Origin: Ruminococcaceae bacterium D5
Lineage (GTDB): Bacteria; Bacillota; Clostridia; Oscillospirales; Ruminococcaceae
Direction of reading: 5' to 3'
Length of the DNA stretch: 34,928 nt
NCBI GenBank assembly: GCA_900113995.1
Contig: FORK01000024.1
Location: forward strand, 1-34,928
Both the position numbers and the translations under genes were made by a program. Under the pieces are notes generated by a model, which was not told the DNA's origin, did not search any database, and worked only from the letters and a program-made list of their open reading frames with translations. The stretch's first letter is position 1; each line of letters opens with the position of its first letter. This document shows, in pieces, positions 15,314 through 22,792 of the stretch.

Positions 15314-15672
15314 AATTCCTTGCTGCGCCTAGATAGGGATGGTGGGCACCAGCGATCACGGCTTTCTCCGGGGATCGCTTCACGCTGCGCCCGGGTAGGG
15401 ACGATGGACGCAGCGCAAGCTTTTTCGGACCGCCGGCATTGCCAGTGGCTTTTCTTTATATAGCTGCTGTAGTGCATAGAACCATCGGTTCTGCCGGTAA
15501 GGGTAGAAGCTTTCGCTTCAAGAATCGGGCAAAGCAAGCTGTAAACAAAAATTCTTGGATGGCAAGAAGCTGTCATGACAGGGAGATTTGCCCGTTTACA
15601 GGCTGTAGAACAGGAGATGCAAGTGAAGAAATTTCAGTGTCTCCTGAGCGGTTTGCCGATACAAATTTTTTT
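15314..15672 (+). ncRNA. Candidate structured RNA, unknown class
   Basis: No credible protein frame covers this 360-nt stretch, but it is dense with complementary segments in plus-strand order. These are AGCGATC/GATCGCT (15351-15357 with 15373-15379), CGCTGCG/CGCAGCG (15383-15389 with 15409-15415), AGAACC/GGTTCT (15478-15483 with 15487-15492) and GAAGC/GCTTC (15506-15510 with 15515-15519). A pseudoknot pairs 15527-15533 with 15587-15593 and 15539-15546 with 15594-15601. It encloses TTCTTG/CAAGAA (15552-15557 with 15563-15568) and the 12-nt palindrome 15570-15581. Last comes CAGGAGA/TCTCCTG (15611-15617 with 15640-15646), then seven T at 15666-15672. A weak promoter (TTCGTA, 17 nt, TATTCT at 15302-15307) could start it near 15314. 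Function and class are unknown; the ends are estimates. Confidence 0.55.
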
Positions 15673-15716
15673 CGTGGCTGACTCAGGCACCCGGCATTGC
15701 CGATGGATTCTTCTGC

Positions 15717-15749
15717 AAAAAAGGGGGCCCGAAATTCTTCGGGTCCCCC
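15717..15749 (-). terminator. Terminator of the dnaD-dnaI-deoC-GGDEF/EAL operon
   Basis: Minus-strand hairpin with arms 15723-15733 and 15739-15749 (GGGGGCCCGAA opposite TTCGGGTCCCCC with one G-T pair) followed by six T (15722-15717). It starts 9 nt after the GGDEF/EAL stop. Confidence 0.88.
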
Positions 15750-15758
15750 GGCATCGGC

Positions 15759-17063
15759 TCAAAGGGATTGGAGCAGCTCTTTGAGTCCCTCCGCCTCGAC
15801 GGTGGGGGAGTAGTAGAAGCCCTGCTCATAGGGACAGCCATAAGCGGCGAGCTTCTGGAGCTGATTTTCGGTCTCAACCCCTTCGGCAATGATCTTGAGC
15901 CCGAGCTTTCCGGCAATGGAGATCAGCCCTTCGATGAGAATGCCGCTGCGCTCGTTGTCCTCAAGCTGCCATACGAAGAGGCGTTCGAGCTTGAGAACAT
16001 CGACCGGCAGATCAAGAATGTTGGTGATTCCTGAATAGCCGGTGCCAAACTCGTTGAGGATGAACTCGACACCGAGCTCGGAAAGCTCCTGCATGACAAT
16101 GTTCACCTGTGAGAACGAGTCGATCAGAATGCTTTCGGAAAGCTCAAAGGCCAGCTTTTCGGCAGGAATGCCATATTCCGCAAGCAGCGCGCGGACGTCC
16201 TCCGGGAAGCACTCCTGCAAAAAGAGGATCGGGGAAATGCAGACGGCAATCGATTCGAAGTCCTTTTTCTCATCGAGCAGCTCCCGGATCAGTCCGCAGG
16301 TGTGGCGCAGCTCGAGCTGGTTGACAGCGCAGACGAGGCCAAGCTGTTCGGCGATGGGAAGAAATTCCTGCGCGCTGATCCGCCCCAGCGTGGGGGAGAT
16401 GAGCCAGAGGTATCCTTCCGCGCGGGTAAACATCTTCTTTGCAACGCAGTAAGTAGGCCGGTAACGGAATTCAATCCCTTTTCCAGATTTCAGCGCGTCC
16501 TTCAGATCGTTGGCAATGGTCTGGCGGCGCTGCAGCTTCTGAATCAGCTCCTGATTGTAGACGGTATACTGATTTTGTCCCCGCTCAGCCGACTCGGAGA
16601 CCGCCTGTTCGAGGTGTGAGGCGGCCGTTTCGGCATCCGGCGCATGGTCAGGGTAAAAAACGATCCCCACATCGACGCTGCACATACAGTCGAGGTCGTT
16701 GATCCGCCAGGCGCGTTCAAACCGGTCAAGAACCTTTTCGACCCCTTCGGTTGCCTGCACAAAGGATGCCCCCTCCATGACGGCGATGAATTCCACGCCG
16801 CCATAGCGGTAGACGTCGGCGCACAGTTCTTCCGAGAGGTAGTGCGCCACCTCGTTGAGGAGCATTCCGCCGTATTCATAGCCGAAGGCATTGTTGAAGG
16901 TCTTGAAATTTTCAATATACATTTTGACGAAAGCGCCCTTCGCCTTGGAGGAGGTCTGGATGGCTTCACTCATTTTTTCGATGCACAAAGGACGGTTGGG
17001 GGTATCACAAGCAACAAAATACGGTCTTGCCGGGGTAGAATTTTCCTTTTTGCGAAAAAACAT
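15759..17063 (-). CDS. Degenerate GGDEF/EAL domain protein, probably catalytically inactive
   Basis: 434-residue soluble protein with a GGDEF-type domain (about 40-175) and an EAL-type domain (about 190-430), without transmembrane or sensory segments. The cyclase motif reads GGVEF instead of GGDEF. In the phosphodiesterase domain EAL reads EGY, the N of the usual VNLSP is replaced (VCISP), and the DDFGTGYS motif is NEFGTGYS. The Glu of FELSES, the Lys of LKLER, AEGVET and YEQGF remain. Loss of the Asn and of the first Asp of the metal site argues against c-di-GMP turnover, so a binding or protein-interaction role is inferred. The start is set at ATG 17063 (AAAGG upstream); a GTG at 17075 abuts that site. 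It is the last gene of the dnaD operon. Confidence 0.82.
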   Translation of the reverse strand: MFFRKKENSTPARPYFVACDTPNRPLCIEKMSEAIQTSSKAKGAFVKMYIENFKTFNNAFGYEYGGMLLNEVAHYLSEELCADVYRYGGVEFIAVMEGASFVQATEGVEKVLDRFERAWRINDLDCMCSVDVGIVFYPDHAPDAETAASHLEQAVSESAERGQNQYTVYNQELIQKLQRRQTIANDLKDALKSGKGIEFRYRPTYCVAKKMFTRAEGYLWLISPTLGRISAQEFLPIAEQLGLVCAVNQLELRHTCGLIRELLDEKKDFESIAVCISPILFLQECFPEDVRALLAEYGIPAEKLAFELSESILIDSFSQVNIVMQELSELGVEFILNEFGTGYSGITNILDLPVDVLKLERLFVWQLEDNERSGILIEGLISIAGKLGLKIIAEGVETENQLQKLAAYGCPYEQGFYYSPTVEAEGLKELLQSL

Positions 17064-17107
17064 CGAATCACGCACCTTTCTGTTGTCAGCCGCATAGTAC
17101 AGCGAAT

Positions 17108-17776
17108 TTACCGGTCAAGCAGCGGCCCAAGCAGTGAAACTGCCGCGCTGCACCCCAAACGATCGGCCCCCAGGGCAAGAAAACGCTCCATATCGGCGCG
17201 GGTGCGGATACCGCCTGATGCTTTGATCTTCAGCGGATAGCGGCGGCAGGCGATTTCCCGCGCAAAAAGGGAAATATCCTCCGCTGTTGCGCCGCCGGTG
17301 GAAAATCCGGTGGAGGTTTTGATATAATCCGCTCCCGACTCTGCAACCAGCCGGCAGACGGTACGTTTCTGCTCCCCGTTGAGAAGGCAGGTTTCCACGA
17401 TCACCTTGAGCACCTTTCCGGCCGATGCTTCCCGCACGGCGAACAGCTCGCGGGAAACCTCATCGAGCGCCCCCGATCGCAGTGCGCCGATCGGGATGAC
17501 CAAGTCTACTTCATCCGCCCCGGAGGAGATGGCCTCCTTTGTTTCAAAGACCTTGACAGCGGCGGCCGATGCCCCAAGCGGAAAGCCGATCACGGTGCAA
17601 ACAGGGATTCTGCCGCCCAAAAGCCCGGCACAGTGGGAAACGAACCGGGGATTGACACAGACTGATGCAACCGAACAGCGCAGCGCCTCACTGCAGAGGG
17701 CTTCGATGTCCGCGGCGGTGGCCTCCGGCTTGAGCAGGGTATGGTCAACATGGGAGAGAATGTCGGCGGGTGTCAT
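17108..17776 (-). CDS. deoC: Deoxyribose-phosphate aldolase
   Basis: Splits 2-deoxyribose 5-phosphate into glyceraldehyde 3-phosphate and acetaldehyde in deoxynucleoside catabolism. 222 residues, class I aldolase barrel. The Schiff-base K153 is in DYIKTSTGF, the second lysine K185 in PLKIKASGGIRT, and D91 in ADEVDLVIPIGAL. GGGAG precedes the ATG. It lies 17 nt after the helicase-loader gene and 44 nt before the GGDEF/EAL gene, an unusual partner set; no other deo genes are seen nearby. Confidence 0.95.
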   Translation of the reverse strand: MTPADILSHVDHTLLKPEATAADIEALCSEALRCSVASVCVNPRFVSHCAGLLGGRIPVCTVIGFPLGASAAAVKVFETKEAISSGADEVDLVIPIGALRSGALDEVSRELFAVREASAGKVLKVIVETCLLNGEQKRTVCRLVAESGADYIKTSTGFSTGGATAEDISLFAREIACRRYPLKIKASGGIRTRADMERFLALGADRLGCSAAVSLLGPLLDR

Positions 17777-17793
17777 ATGGGAAGGCTCCCTTT

Positions 17794-18783
17794 CTATTTG
17801 GAATAAAGCTTTTGCAGCCGGATATCCTCCCCGACGAAGGGGATGACCCGAAAGCAGCCAAGCAGGCGGGAGTGCAGCCGTTCGCCGTAGCGGGAGGCAA
17901 TTTCTCCTTCGTTCAGATTGGTGTTGATGACGGTGGGCAGACTTCTGAGCTGCCGGGTATTGACCAAATCATAGAGTACCGAGGTGGAAAAGGCAGTGGT
18001 GAATTCGCTGCCGAGATCGTCGAGCACCAGCAGCTCGCAGTTGAGCACCGGGTCAAGGTAATCCTGATATTCGGCGCTACCCTTTGAGAAACGCGCCGAC
18101 TCGAGCCGGGTCAGCAGGGTATGAAACGGGAGATAAAGCACATCGAAGCCCCCCTCGATAACGGTGTAGGCGATCGAGAGGGAGAGATGGGTTTTCCCGA
18201 GGCCCGGCTTCCCGATCAGGAGCAGACTTGGGGAGTCGAGGGAAAAATTCTGGGCATATTTGATGCACTCCGAGAGGGTTTTGCTCATCACCGCCCGGTC
18301 GGAAACGGCGGCGGAGGGAGAGCTTTTCTCAGAGTAGTATCGAAGATCGAAGCGTTCGAAGCCGCAGAGATCGACCGAAGCCTGTGCGCCGAGACGCTCA
18401 TACATCAGCTCCTTTTCGAGCTGAACGACGCAGGAGCAGAGACGTCCCTGAAAAGCGCCGGTATCCCGGCAGAGGGCACAGTGATAGCGGGGTTCCAGAA
18501 CATCGGGGGAAAATCCCCCAGAACGCAGAGCTTCGGAAAGCTCCCGCTGCTTCTGCAGGTTAAACTCCCGGATCTTTCGCACCTGTGCAGCGACATCCTC
18601 GCCCGAAAGAACCGCGGAGGCCAGACGTGCCGAGGTGGTGGAGATTTCCCGCTCGATCTCAAGGGCGCGGGGAGCGCGTCTGGAAACGGCCATCCGCCGT
18701 TCGATCGCCTCGGCGGTTGCCTTTTCACGGCGTTCGGCCAAAAGCTCGCGGCTTTTTTTTACAATTTCCAGCGGATATGGCAT
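17794..18783 (-). CDS. DnaI/DnaC-type replicative helicase loader (AAA+ ATPase)
   Basis: Loads the replicative DnaB-type helicase during replication initiation or restart (family role). 329 residues. The N-terminal 90 residues are helical and charged; a zinc-binding cluster follows with C102, C105, C116 and C118 (CALC and CSC); then the AAA+ core with Walker A GKPGLGKT (191-198), Walker B LLVLDDLGSE (251-260), sensor INTN and a late SR near the arginine-finger position. This arrangement matches Bacillus DnaI. It starts 10 nt after the dnaD-like gene, so the two helicase-loading factors are made together. Confidence 0.9.
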   Translation of the reverse strand: MPYPLEIVKKSRELLAERREKATAEAIERRMAVSRRAPRALEIEREISTTSARLASAVLSGEDVAAQVRKIREFNLQKQRELSEALRSGGFSPDVLEPRYHCALCRDTGAFQGRLCSCVVQLEKELMYERLGAQASVDLCGFERFDLRYYSEKSSPSAAVSDRAVMSKTLSECIKYAQNFSLDSPSLLLIGKPGLGKTHLSLSIAYTVIEGGFDVLYLPFHTLLTRLESARFSKGSAEYQDYLDPVLNCELLVLDDLGSEFTTAFSTSVLYDLVNTRQLRSLPTVINTNLNEGEIASRYGERLHSRLLGCFRVIPFVGEDIRLQKLYSK

Positions 18784-18793
18784 ACTCGTTCTC

Positions 18794-19777
18794 CTAATCC
18801 TTCATAAATTGCTCGAGAATTTTTCGGTTCAGCTCGCTGCCCGTCCCGGAGGGCTTGACGCCCGCGGCGGAGGAAGGCTTGGATTCCTGCTTTGCTTCCT
18901 CGATGGTGCGGATGCCGTTCTGGTGCCAGCTTGCAAGAATCTTGTTGAGATATCCGAACGCCAGCTTGCCGGTCCTCTCGACGGTGATTTCATAGGCATA
19001 TTCAATCAGGGGAAGGTCAAACTGATAGGTATCGAACCAGGTGGCGATGTATTCACGCTCGCGGGGGGTCAGGCTGCGGTCGCTGATCCCGAACGCGGAG
19101 CGGACCCGGCCTTCGTTGCTGCGGCGCTGGGCGAGGGCATCAAGATGGCGGTCCACCCCTTCGTCGTCGATTCCTTCCCCGATCCAGGAGGCGGCGACCT
19201 TTTCGGCGTAGGCCATGCTCGAACGTCCGATTGAGATGCAGTAGCTGACCACAGTGATAATATAATGCGGAGTCAGCGCATAAAAGGAATAGAGTGCGAT
19301 CAGGGCATCAAGATCAGCCGAAGTGAAGAGCTTGCCCATCATCGACTGCAGCTCCTGCAAAAGCCCGCGGAGCGTCTCGTCTGAATCGACGATTGAGACG
19401 GCTTCCTCACGCGGAAAATGGGGCCGGGCAACGGGTGCAGCGGATGTGGCGGCACGCGGCGGGGCAGAAACGGGAACAGATGCCGGCGGTTCTGAAGCAG
19501 GATGAAGCGGCTGTGAAGGGATGGCCTGTCCATCAGGGCAGGAGGGGGAAAGAACCCCTGTTTCCAGCCAATAGCTCAGCGCGTCCGAAATTTCGGAAAC
19601 CGGCTGTCCGAGCCGGTCCGCGATTGCCTTCGGATCTCCGAAGGCGTCCGGATCCCGAAGCAGAAGAAGCAGGCATTTGAGCGCTACGCCGCTGCACATT
19701 CTGATATGCCGGTCGGTGATCTCGGAAGGAACGGCAAAGACCTGCCGCCAAAGGGCGGAATTGACGGTGAACTGCAA
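18794..19777 (-). CDS. DnaD-domain replication initiation protein
   Basis: 327 residues with an N-terminal winged-helix-like part (LRDPDAFGDPKAIADRLGQP around 41-60), a Pro/Ala-rich linker near 85-120 and two DnaB_2/DnaD-type helical domains (about 135-205 and 225-300). The second ends in the family signature YLNKILASWHQNGI. Such proteins remodel DNA and recruit the helicase loader, which is the next gene. I set the start at TTG 19777 because AGGAGG is 7 nt upstream and the product then begins MQFTVNSALWRQVF; the frame is open further up to 19876, but that region lies over the likely promoter (TATACT at 19895-19890). Confidence 0.85.
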   Translation of the reverse strand: MQFTVNSALWRQVFAVPSEITDRHIRMCSGVALKCLLLLLRDPDAFGDPKAIADRLGQPVSEISDALSYWLETGVLSPSCPDGQAIPSQPLHPASEPPASVPVSAPPRAATSAAPVARPHFPREEAVSIVDSDETLRGLLQELQSMMGKLFTSADLDALIALYSFYALTPHYIITVVSYCISIGRSSMAYAEKVAASWIGEGIDDEGVDRHLDALAQRRSNEGRVRSAFGISDRSLTPREREYIATWFDTYQFDLPLIEYAYEITVERTGKLAFGYLNKILASWHQNGIRTIEEAKQESKPSSAAGVKPSGTGSELNRKILEQFMKD

Positions 19778-19983
19778 GGATAGACCTCCTGTATCATAAT
19801 TCGAAATCGGACAGCATGGGCTGCTGCGCCGGTGAAGCAAAATGCGGGGGTTCGCACAATCGACGAAAAGATACATCTTTGCGCGTTTTAGTATAGCATG
19901 ATTCTTAAAAAAATACCATCCTATTTCTGCCGGATCGGCAATAACCTTTTTCGGTTATTTTGCGGAGAACCATTGCGCGAACC

Positions 19984-20012
19984 TTGCCATTTTGCAAAAA
20001 GGTGGGTATAAT
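19984..20012 (+). promoter_or_regulatory. Promoter of the PHP-TSCPD-DUF4364 operon
   Basis: TTGCCA (19984-19989), 17-nt spacer, TATAAT (20007-20012), about 77 nt before the proposed start of the PHP gene. Confidence 0.78.
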
Positions 20013-20088
20013 ATCCATATACGGCGGTTTCGCCGAAAATCGGCAGCGGCCGTCCGTTTTCACGACTGCGCAATGGAGGGTGAACAGG

Positions 20089-20952
20089 CTGGAGCAATAT
20101 GATCTTCATGTCCACACCAACTGGTCGGACGGTTCGATGCCGGTCGAAGAGGCGGTCGAATTCGCCGCCCGGCGTGGCCTTGCCGGCCTCGCCGTCTCGG
20201 ATCATGACTCGATGGAGATGGTCGGCCGGGCGAGACGGCGGGCGTCCTCACTCGGGCTGACGGTCATTCCGGCGGCTGAACTCTCCTGCATCGACCCGGA
20301 TACCCGGCGGAAGGTACACCTGCTTGTTTATGCGCCGTCCCGTCCCGAGGTGCTGGAGCCGCATTTCCGGCTGCTTGCCGGGCGGCGCCGGCGTGTCGGC
20401 GAAGAAATCATCGGACTGGTCTGCCGTCTTTACCCTGTCAAGGCGGAGCGGATTTATGAACTTGCGCGGGAAAGCGGCACTATTTACCGGGTGCATATTC
20501 TGCGCGCGCTGATGGAACTGGGCTATGCCAACACCATCTACGGCCCGCTCTATGGGGAGCTTTTCGGCAAGCCGGATGGAACATGCCTGCGTCAGGTGGA
20601 ATATCCCGATGTCTATGAGACGGCTCAAACCGCGCGGGAAAGCGGCGGCGCGGTAGTGCTGGCCCATCCGGGAGTCTACCGTTCCTTTGCGGTCGCGGAC
20701 CGTCTTGCCGGAATGGGCCTGATCGATGGAATCGAATACCGATATCCGCGCAGGCGGGAAGAGGATGCGGCGCTGCATGACGAGCTGGTTTCCCGCCACC
20801 ATCTTTTAACGACCGGCGGAACCGACTTTCACGGCTGCTACACCACCAATCCGCACCCGCTGGGGAGCTGCACCACAAGCGCCGAGGAACTTCAGCGGCT
20901 GCTCGAACGGGCGGGGGGCGGAAATCACGACCGAAAAGAGGAAAACACATGA
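20089..20952 (+). CDS. PHP-domain metal-dependent phosphoesterase
   Basis: 287 residues. PHP motifs are visible: YDLHVHTNWSDGSM at the N-terminus (metal-binding His pair), VSDHDSMEM, AAELSC, VLAHPG and GTDFHG near the C-terminus. Relatives (YciV/TrpH-like) hydrolyse 5'-phosphates such as 3',5'-nucleoside bisphosphate or short RNAs; the exact substrate is not determined here. No ATG fits. GGAGG at 20075-20079 is 9 nt before CTG 20089, which gives a product starting at the motif as family members do, while GTG 20080 touches the site. The start codon is therefore unusual and uncertain. Its stop overlaps the next start. Confidence 0.85.
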   Translation: MEQYDLHVHTNWSDGSMPVEEAVEFAARRGLAGLAVSDHDSMEMVGRARRRASSLGLTVIPAAELSCIDPDTRRKVHLLVYAPSRPEVLEPHFRLLAGRRRRVGEEIIGLVCRLYPVKAERIYELARESGTIYRVHILRALMELGYANTIYGPLYGELFGKPDGTCLRQVEYPDVYETAQTARESGGAVVLAHPGVYRSFAVADRLAGMGLIDGIEYRYPRRREEDAALHDELVSRHHLLTTGGTDFHGCYTTNPHPLGSCTTSAEELQRLLERAGGGNHDRKEENT

Positions 20953-21206
20953 ACTATGCATATACTCCCCGCGGAGTCTGTTCCCGAAAAATAGAGATTG
21001 ATCTGGCCGATGACGGCGTGATCCGTTCGGTGAAGTTCACCGGGGGCTGCAGCGGCAACGCCGCCGGAATCTCCAAGCTGGTCGCCGGCATGAAGGCGCA
21101 GGAGGTAATAGGGCGCCTGCGCGGAACCACCTGCGGCGGCAAGGGTACCTCCTGTCCGGACCAGCTCTCGATTGCGTTGGAAAAGGCATTGGCCTCCAAG
21201 GGATGA
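20949..21206 (+). CDS. TSCPD-domain protein (TIGR03905 family)
   Basis: 85-residue protein with the pattern YTPRGVCSRKIEIDLADDG, then FTGGCSGNAAGISKLVAGM and a TTCGGKGTSCPDQLSIAL segment, which defines the small TSCPD family. The same domain occurs at the end of some vitamin B12-dependent ribonucleotide reductases; the stand-alone protein is of unknown function, and the conserved cysteines suggest metal or redox use (inference). The ATG overlaps the PHP stop (ATGA), so translation is coupled. Confidence 0.9.
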   Translation: MNYAYTPRGVCSRKIEIDLADDGVIRSVKFTGGCSGNAAGISKLVAGMKAQEVIGRLRGTTCGGKGTSCPDQLSIALEKALASKG

Positions 21207-21253
21207 CCGCAGCGGCCGCAGGGCCTCCACAGAAACCGAAAGGCGTGATAGAA

Positions 21254-21820
21254 ATGTTCGATCATTACAATGACGACGATGTCAAGATCGCACCCGAGGA
21301 CCTTTCCAAGCTTTTTGACCGGGGCAACCCCGTTGCGGACGACAATATTGATCTGTTTTTGCGCCAGCGGTCCAACGGAAACACCGCCCGCGCCCGGAAG
21401 CTCGGCGCGCAGTATGTCAGCGACCTGATCGACAGCGTCTGGACCCGCGCGCCCGAGGATGTCGATCCGGCGGATTTTGAGCTTCAACTGAAGCTTCTTT
21501 TCGCCTATGTGGTACACCGGATCATCGAAGACTACTCTCCCAATCACATTGTTGCAAATGCGGCGCTCGGCAGCTTCTACGAACATCTGGAGGAAGCCGA
21601 TCCGGCCGTTTATGAGGAGATCAACGACAGCGCCGCTTTTTCCCTCTATCTCTATCTGCACCGTTCGGGGAAGGAGACGGCCGCGGAGATCGGTAAAATA
21701 TTTGCCGGCCTCTGCAAGGCGGGGGAGGACTCCGACTGCAATATGATCGGGGAGTGCGGCTACGCGCGCTTCCTCGGCGGATGCGCCCAGAGAATGCTTT
21801 CGGCAGGGTATCTTGAATAG
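21254..21820 (+). CDS. Conserved protein of unknown function (helical, acidic)
   Basis: 188 residues, acidic and largely helical, starting MFDHYNDDDVKIAPEDL. Features that stand out are a central FAYVVHRIIEDYSPNHIVANAALGSFYEHL segment (longer than needed to call a domain) and a Cys/Gly-rich C-terminus with CNMIGECGYARFLGGCAQ. I do not recognise a named family. The start is set at 21254 (GAAAGG upstream); ATG 21203 overlaps the TSCPD stop and would add 17 unconserved-looking residues. It is the third gene of a plus-strand operon and 32 nt before the DUF4364 gene. Confidence 0.7.
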   Translation: MFDHYNDDDVKIAPEDLSKLFDRGNPVADDNIDLFLRQRSNGNTARARKLGAQYVSDLIDSVWTRAPEDVDPADFELQLKLLFAYVVHRIIEDYSPNHIVANAALGSFYEHLEEADPAVYEEINDSAAFSLYLYLHRSGKETAAEIGKIFAGLCKAGEDSDCNMIGECGYARFLGGCAQRMLSAGYLE

Positions 21821-21852
21821 GGAAGGCCGCCGTCGAAGGGAGGTCGAAGCAG

Positions 21853-22467
21853 ATGCAAAGCGAAGCGTTTATGGCGGGGGTAATCCCCGGCGCGCCCAAT
21901 ACCGATTATGAGGTGCGGATTCTGATCTGCTGGCTGCTTCGGGAGATCGGCACGCCGGTCACGCCGGAACAGCTCAATACGGCGTTGACGGGGGAGGGGC
22001 TGGTCAACTATTTTGAGTTGGCCGGTGCGATTGGGCAGCTTGTCTCAACCGGGCACCTGACGGAATCGTTTGAAGAGCACCAGGACCGAAAGGTCCATCT
22101 GCTCTCGCTCAGCGAGCTGGGTTCCAAAACCGCGGAAACCTTTCGACGGGATATCCCGCGCACGGTGCGGGACAAGGCCGCCGAGTCGCTGCGCCGCTGT
22201 ATCCTGCTGGAACGGTTTGAGCGGGAAAATCTTGCGGAAATCACTGAAACCGAGGACGGCTTCTGCCTGACCCTCGCAATTCGGGATGTTGGAAACGATC
22301 TGCTGCGTCTGTCGCTCTATGCGCCGACCCGGGAGGTCTGTGAAACGATGCGGGGCAATTTTGTCAGTGATCCGACCGTTGTTTACCGTGCGGTGCTCGC
22401 ATCCCTGATGGGGGAGAAGCTGCGGGATATCTCCTTTCTGGGGCACCAGACGGAGGCAGAAGAGTAG
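21853..22467 (+). CDS. DUF4364 family protein, likely winged-helix regulator
   Basis: 204 residues. It contains the pattern typical of DUF4364: YEVRILICWLLREIG, VTPEQLNTALT, LVNYFELAGAIGQL and a GHLTE turn, which together look like a winged helix-turn-helix (about 15-85), followed by a mixed alpha/beta domain. Members are widespread in Clostridia and uncharacterised. GGGAGG precedes the ATG. Last gene of the PHP operon; what it regulates is unknown. Confidence 0.85.
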   Translation: MQSEAFMAGVIPGAPNTDYEVRILICWLLREIGTPVTPEQLNTALTGEGLVNYFELAGAIGQLVSTGHLTESFEEHQDRKVHLLSLSELGSKTAETFRRDIPRTVRDKAAESLRRCILLERFERENLAEITETEDGFCLTLAIRDVGNDLLRLSLYAPTREVCETMRGNFVSDPTVVYRAVLASLMGEKLRDISFLGHQTEAEE

Positions 22468-22634
22468 AAAAGGCTTCCTGTCGGCCATGCCGCCCGAAGA
22501 TACAGAGGCCCGGTCTTCAAGCAAAGCCGGGGAACCGGTCAAGACTGCGGAAGATCACAATACGGATCATATCCTTTGGAATATCGGCGCCTTTTCGGTG
22601 TATGCCGTAAACCTTTGATATTTTTCTCACATAG

Positions 22635-22697
22635 AAAGACCTTCTGTTTTTTTGCCGCGGCCGGCTGACCGCAGCTTTCTTTCACCAGAAGGTCTTT
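22635..22697. repeat. Nested inverted repeat
   Basis: Perfect 12-nt arms AAAGACCTTCTG (22635-22646) and CAGAAGGTCTTT (22686-22697) enclose an inner imperfect GCCGCGG/CCGCAGC hairpin (22654-22676) that is flanked by seven T on the left and TTTCTTT on the right. The inner hairpin could terminate the plus-strand operon. The outer arms are not needed for that and suggest a larger RNA fold or a small inserted element. Confidence 0.55.
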
Positions 22698-22745
22698 GGC
22701 ATGATATGATTTCTTTACTCCCAGCAGCGGTTCTGACCCCAAAAA

Positions 22746-22784
22746 CGGGATGTGCCCCTCTATAAAGGAGCACATCCCGTTTTG
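22746..22784 (-). terminator. Terminator of glmS
   Basis: Arms ACGGGATGTGC (22745-22755) and GCACATCCCGT (22770-22780) flank a short loop. On the minus strand the hairpin is followed by TTTTTGG and on the plus strand by TTTTG, so it can work in both directions for the convergent genes. It lies 9 nt after the glmS stop. Confidence 0.8.
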
Positions 22785-22792
22785 AACAGCGG

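Larger units (their letters stand above)
22468..22792. other. Intergenic region between DUF4364 gene and glmS
   Basis: 325 nt without a credible gene between two convergent genes. It holds a nested inverted repeat (22635-22697) and a terminator pair at the glmS end (22746-22784). A minus-strand reading frame through it (22539-22775) spans both hairpins and looks accidental. Confidence 0.7.

Noticed and set aside
15322-15380. T-box leader (GGTGG..ACC-like sequence)
   Set aside because: The T-box sequence is imperfect, the motif is present twice, and the next plus-strand gene is far away; the downstream gene is on the other strand.
22539-22775. 78-codon minus-strand frame downstream of glmS
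   Set aside because: It runs through a terminator and a nested hairpin, lacks a ribosome binding site and looks compositionally accidental.
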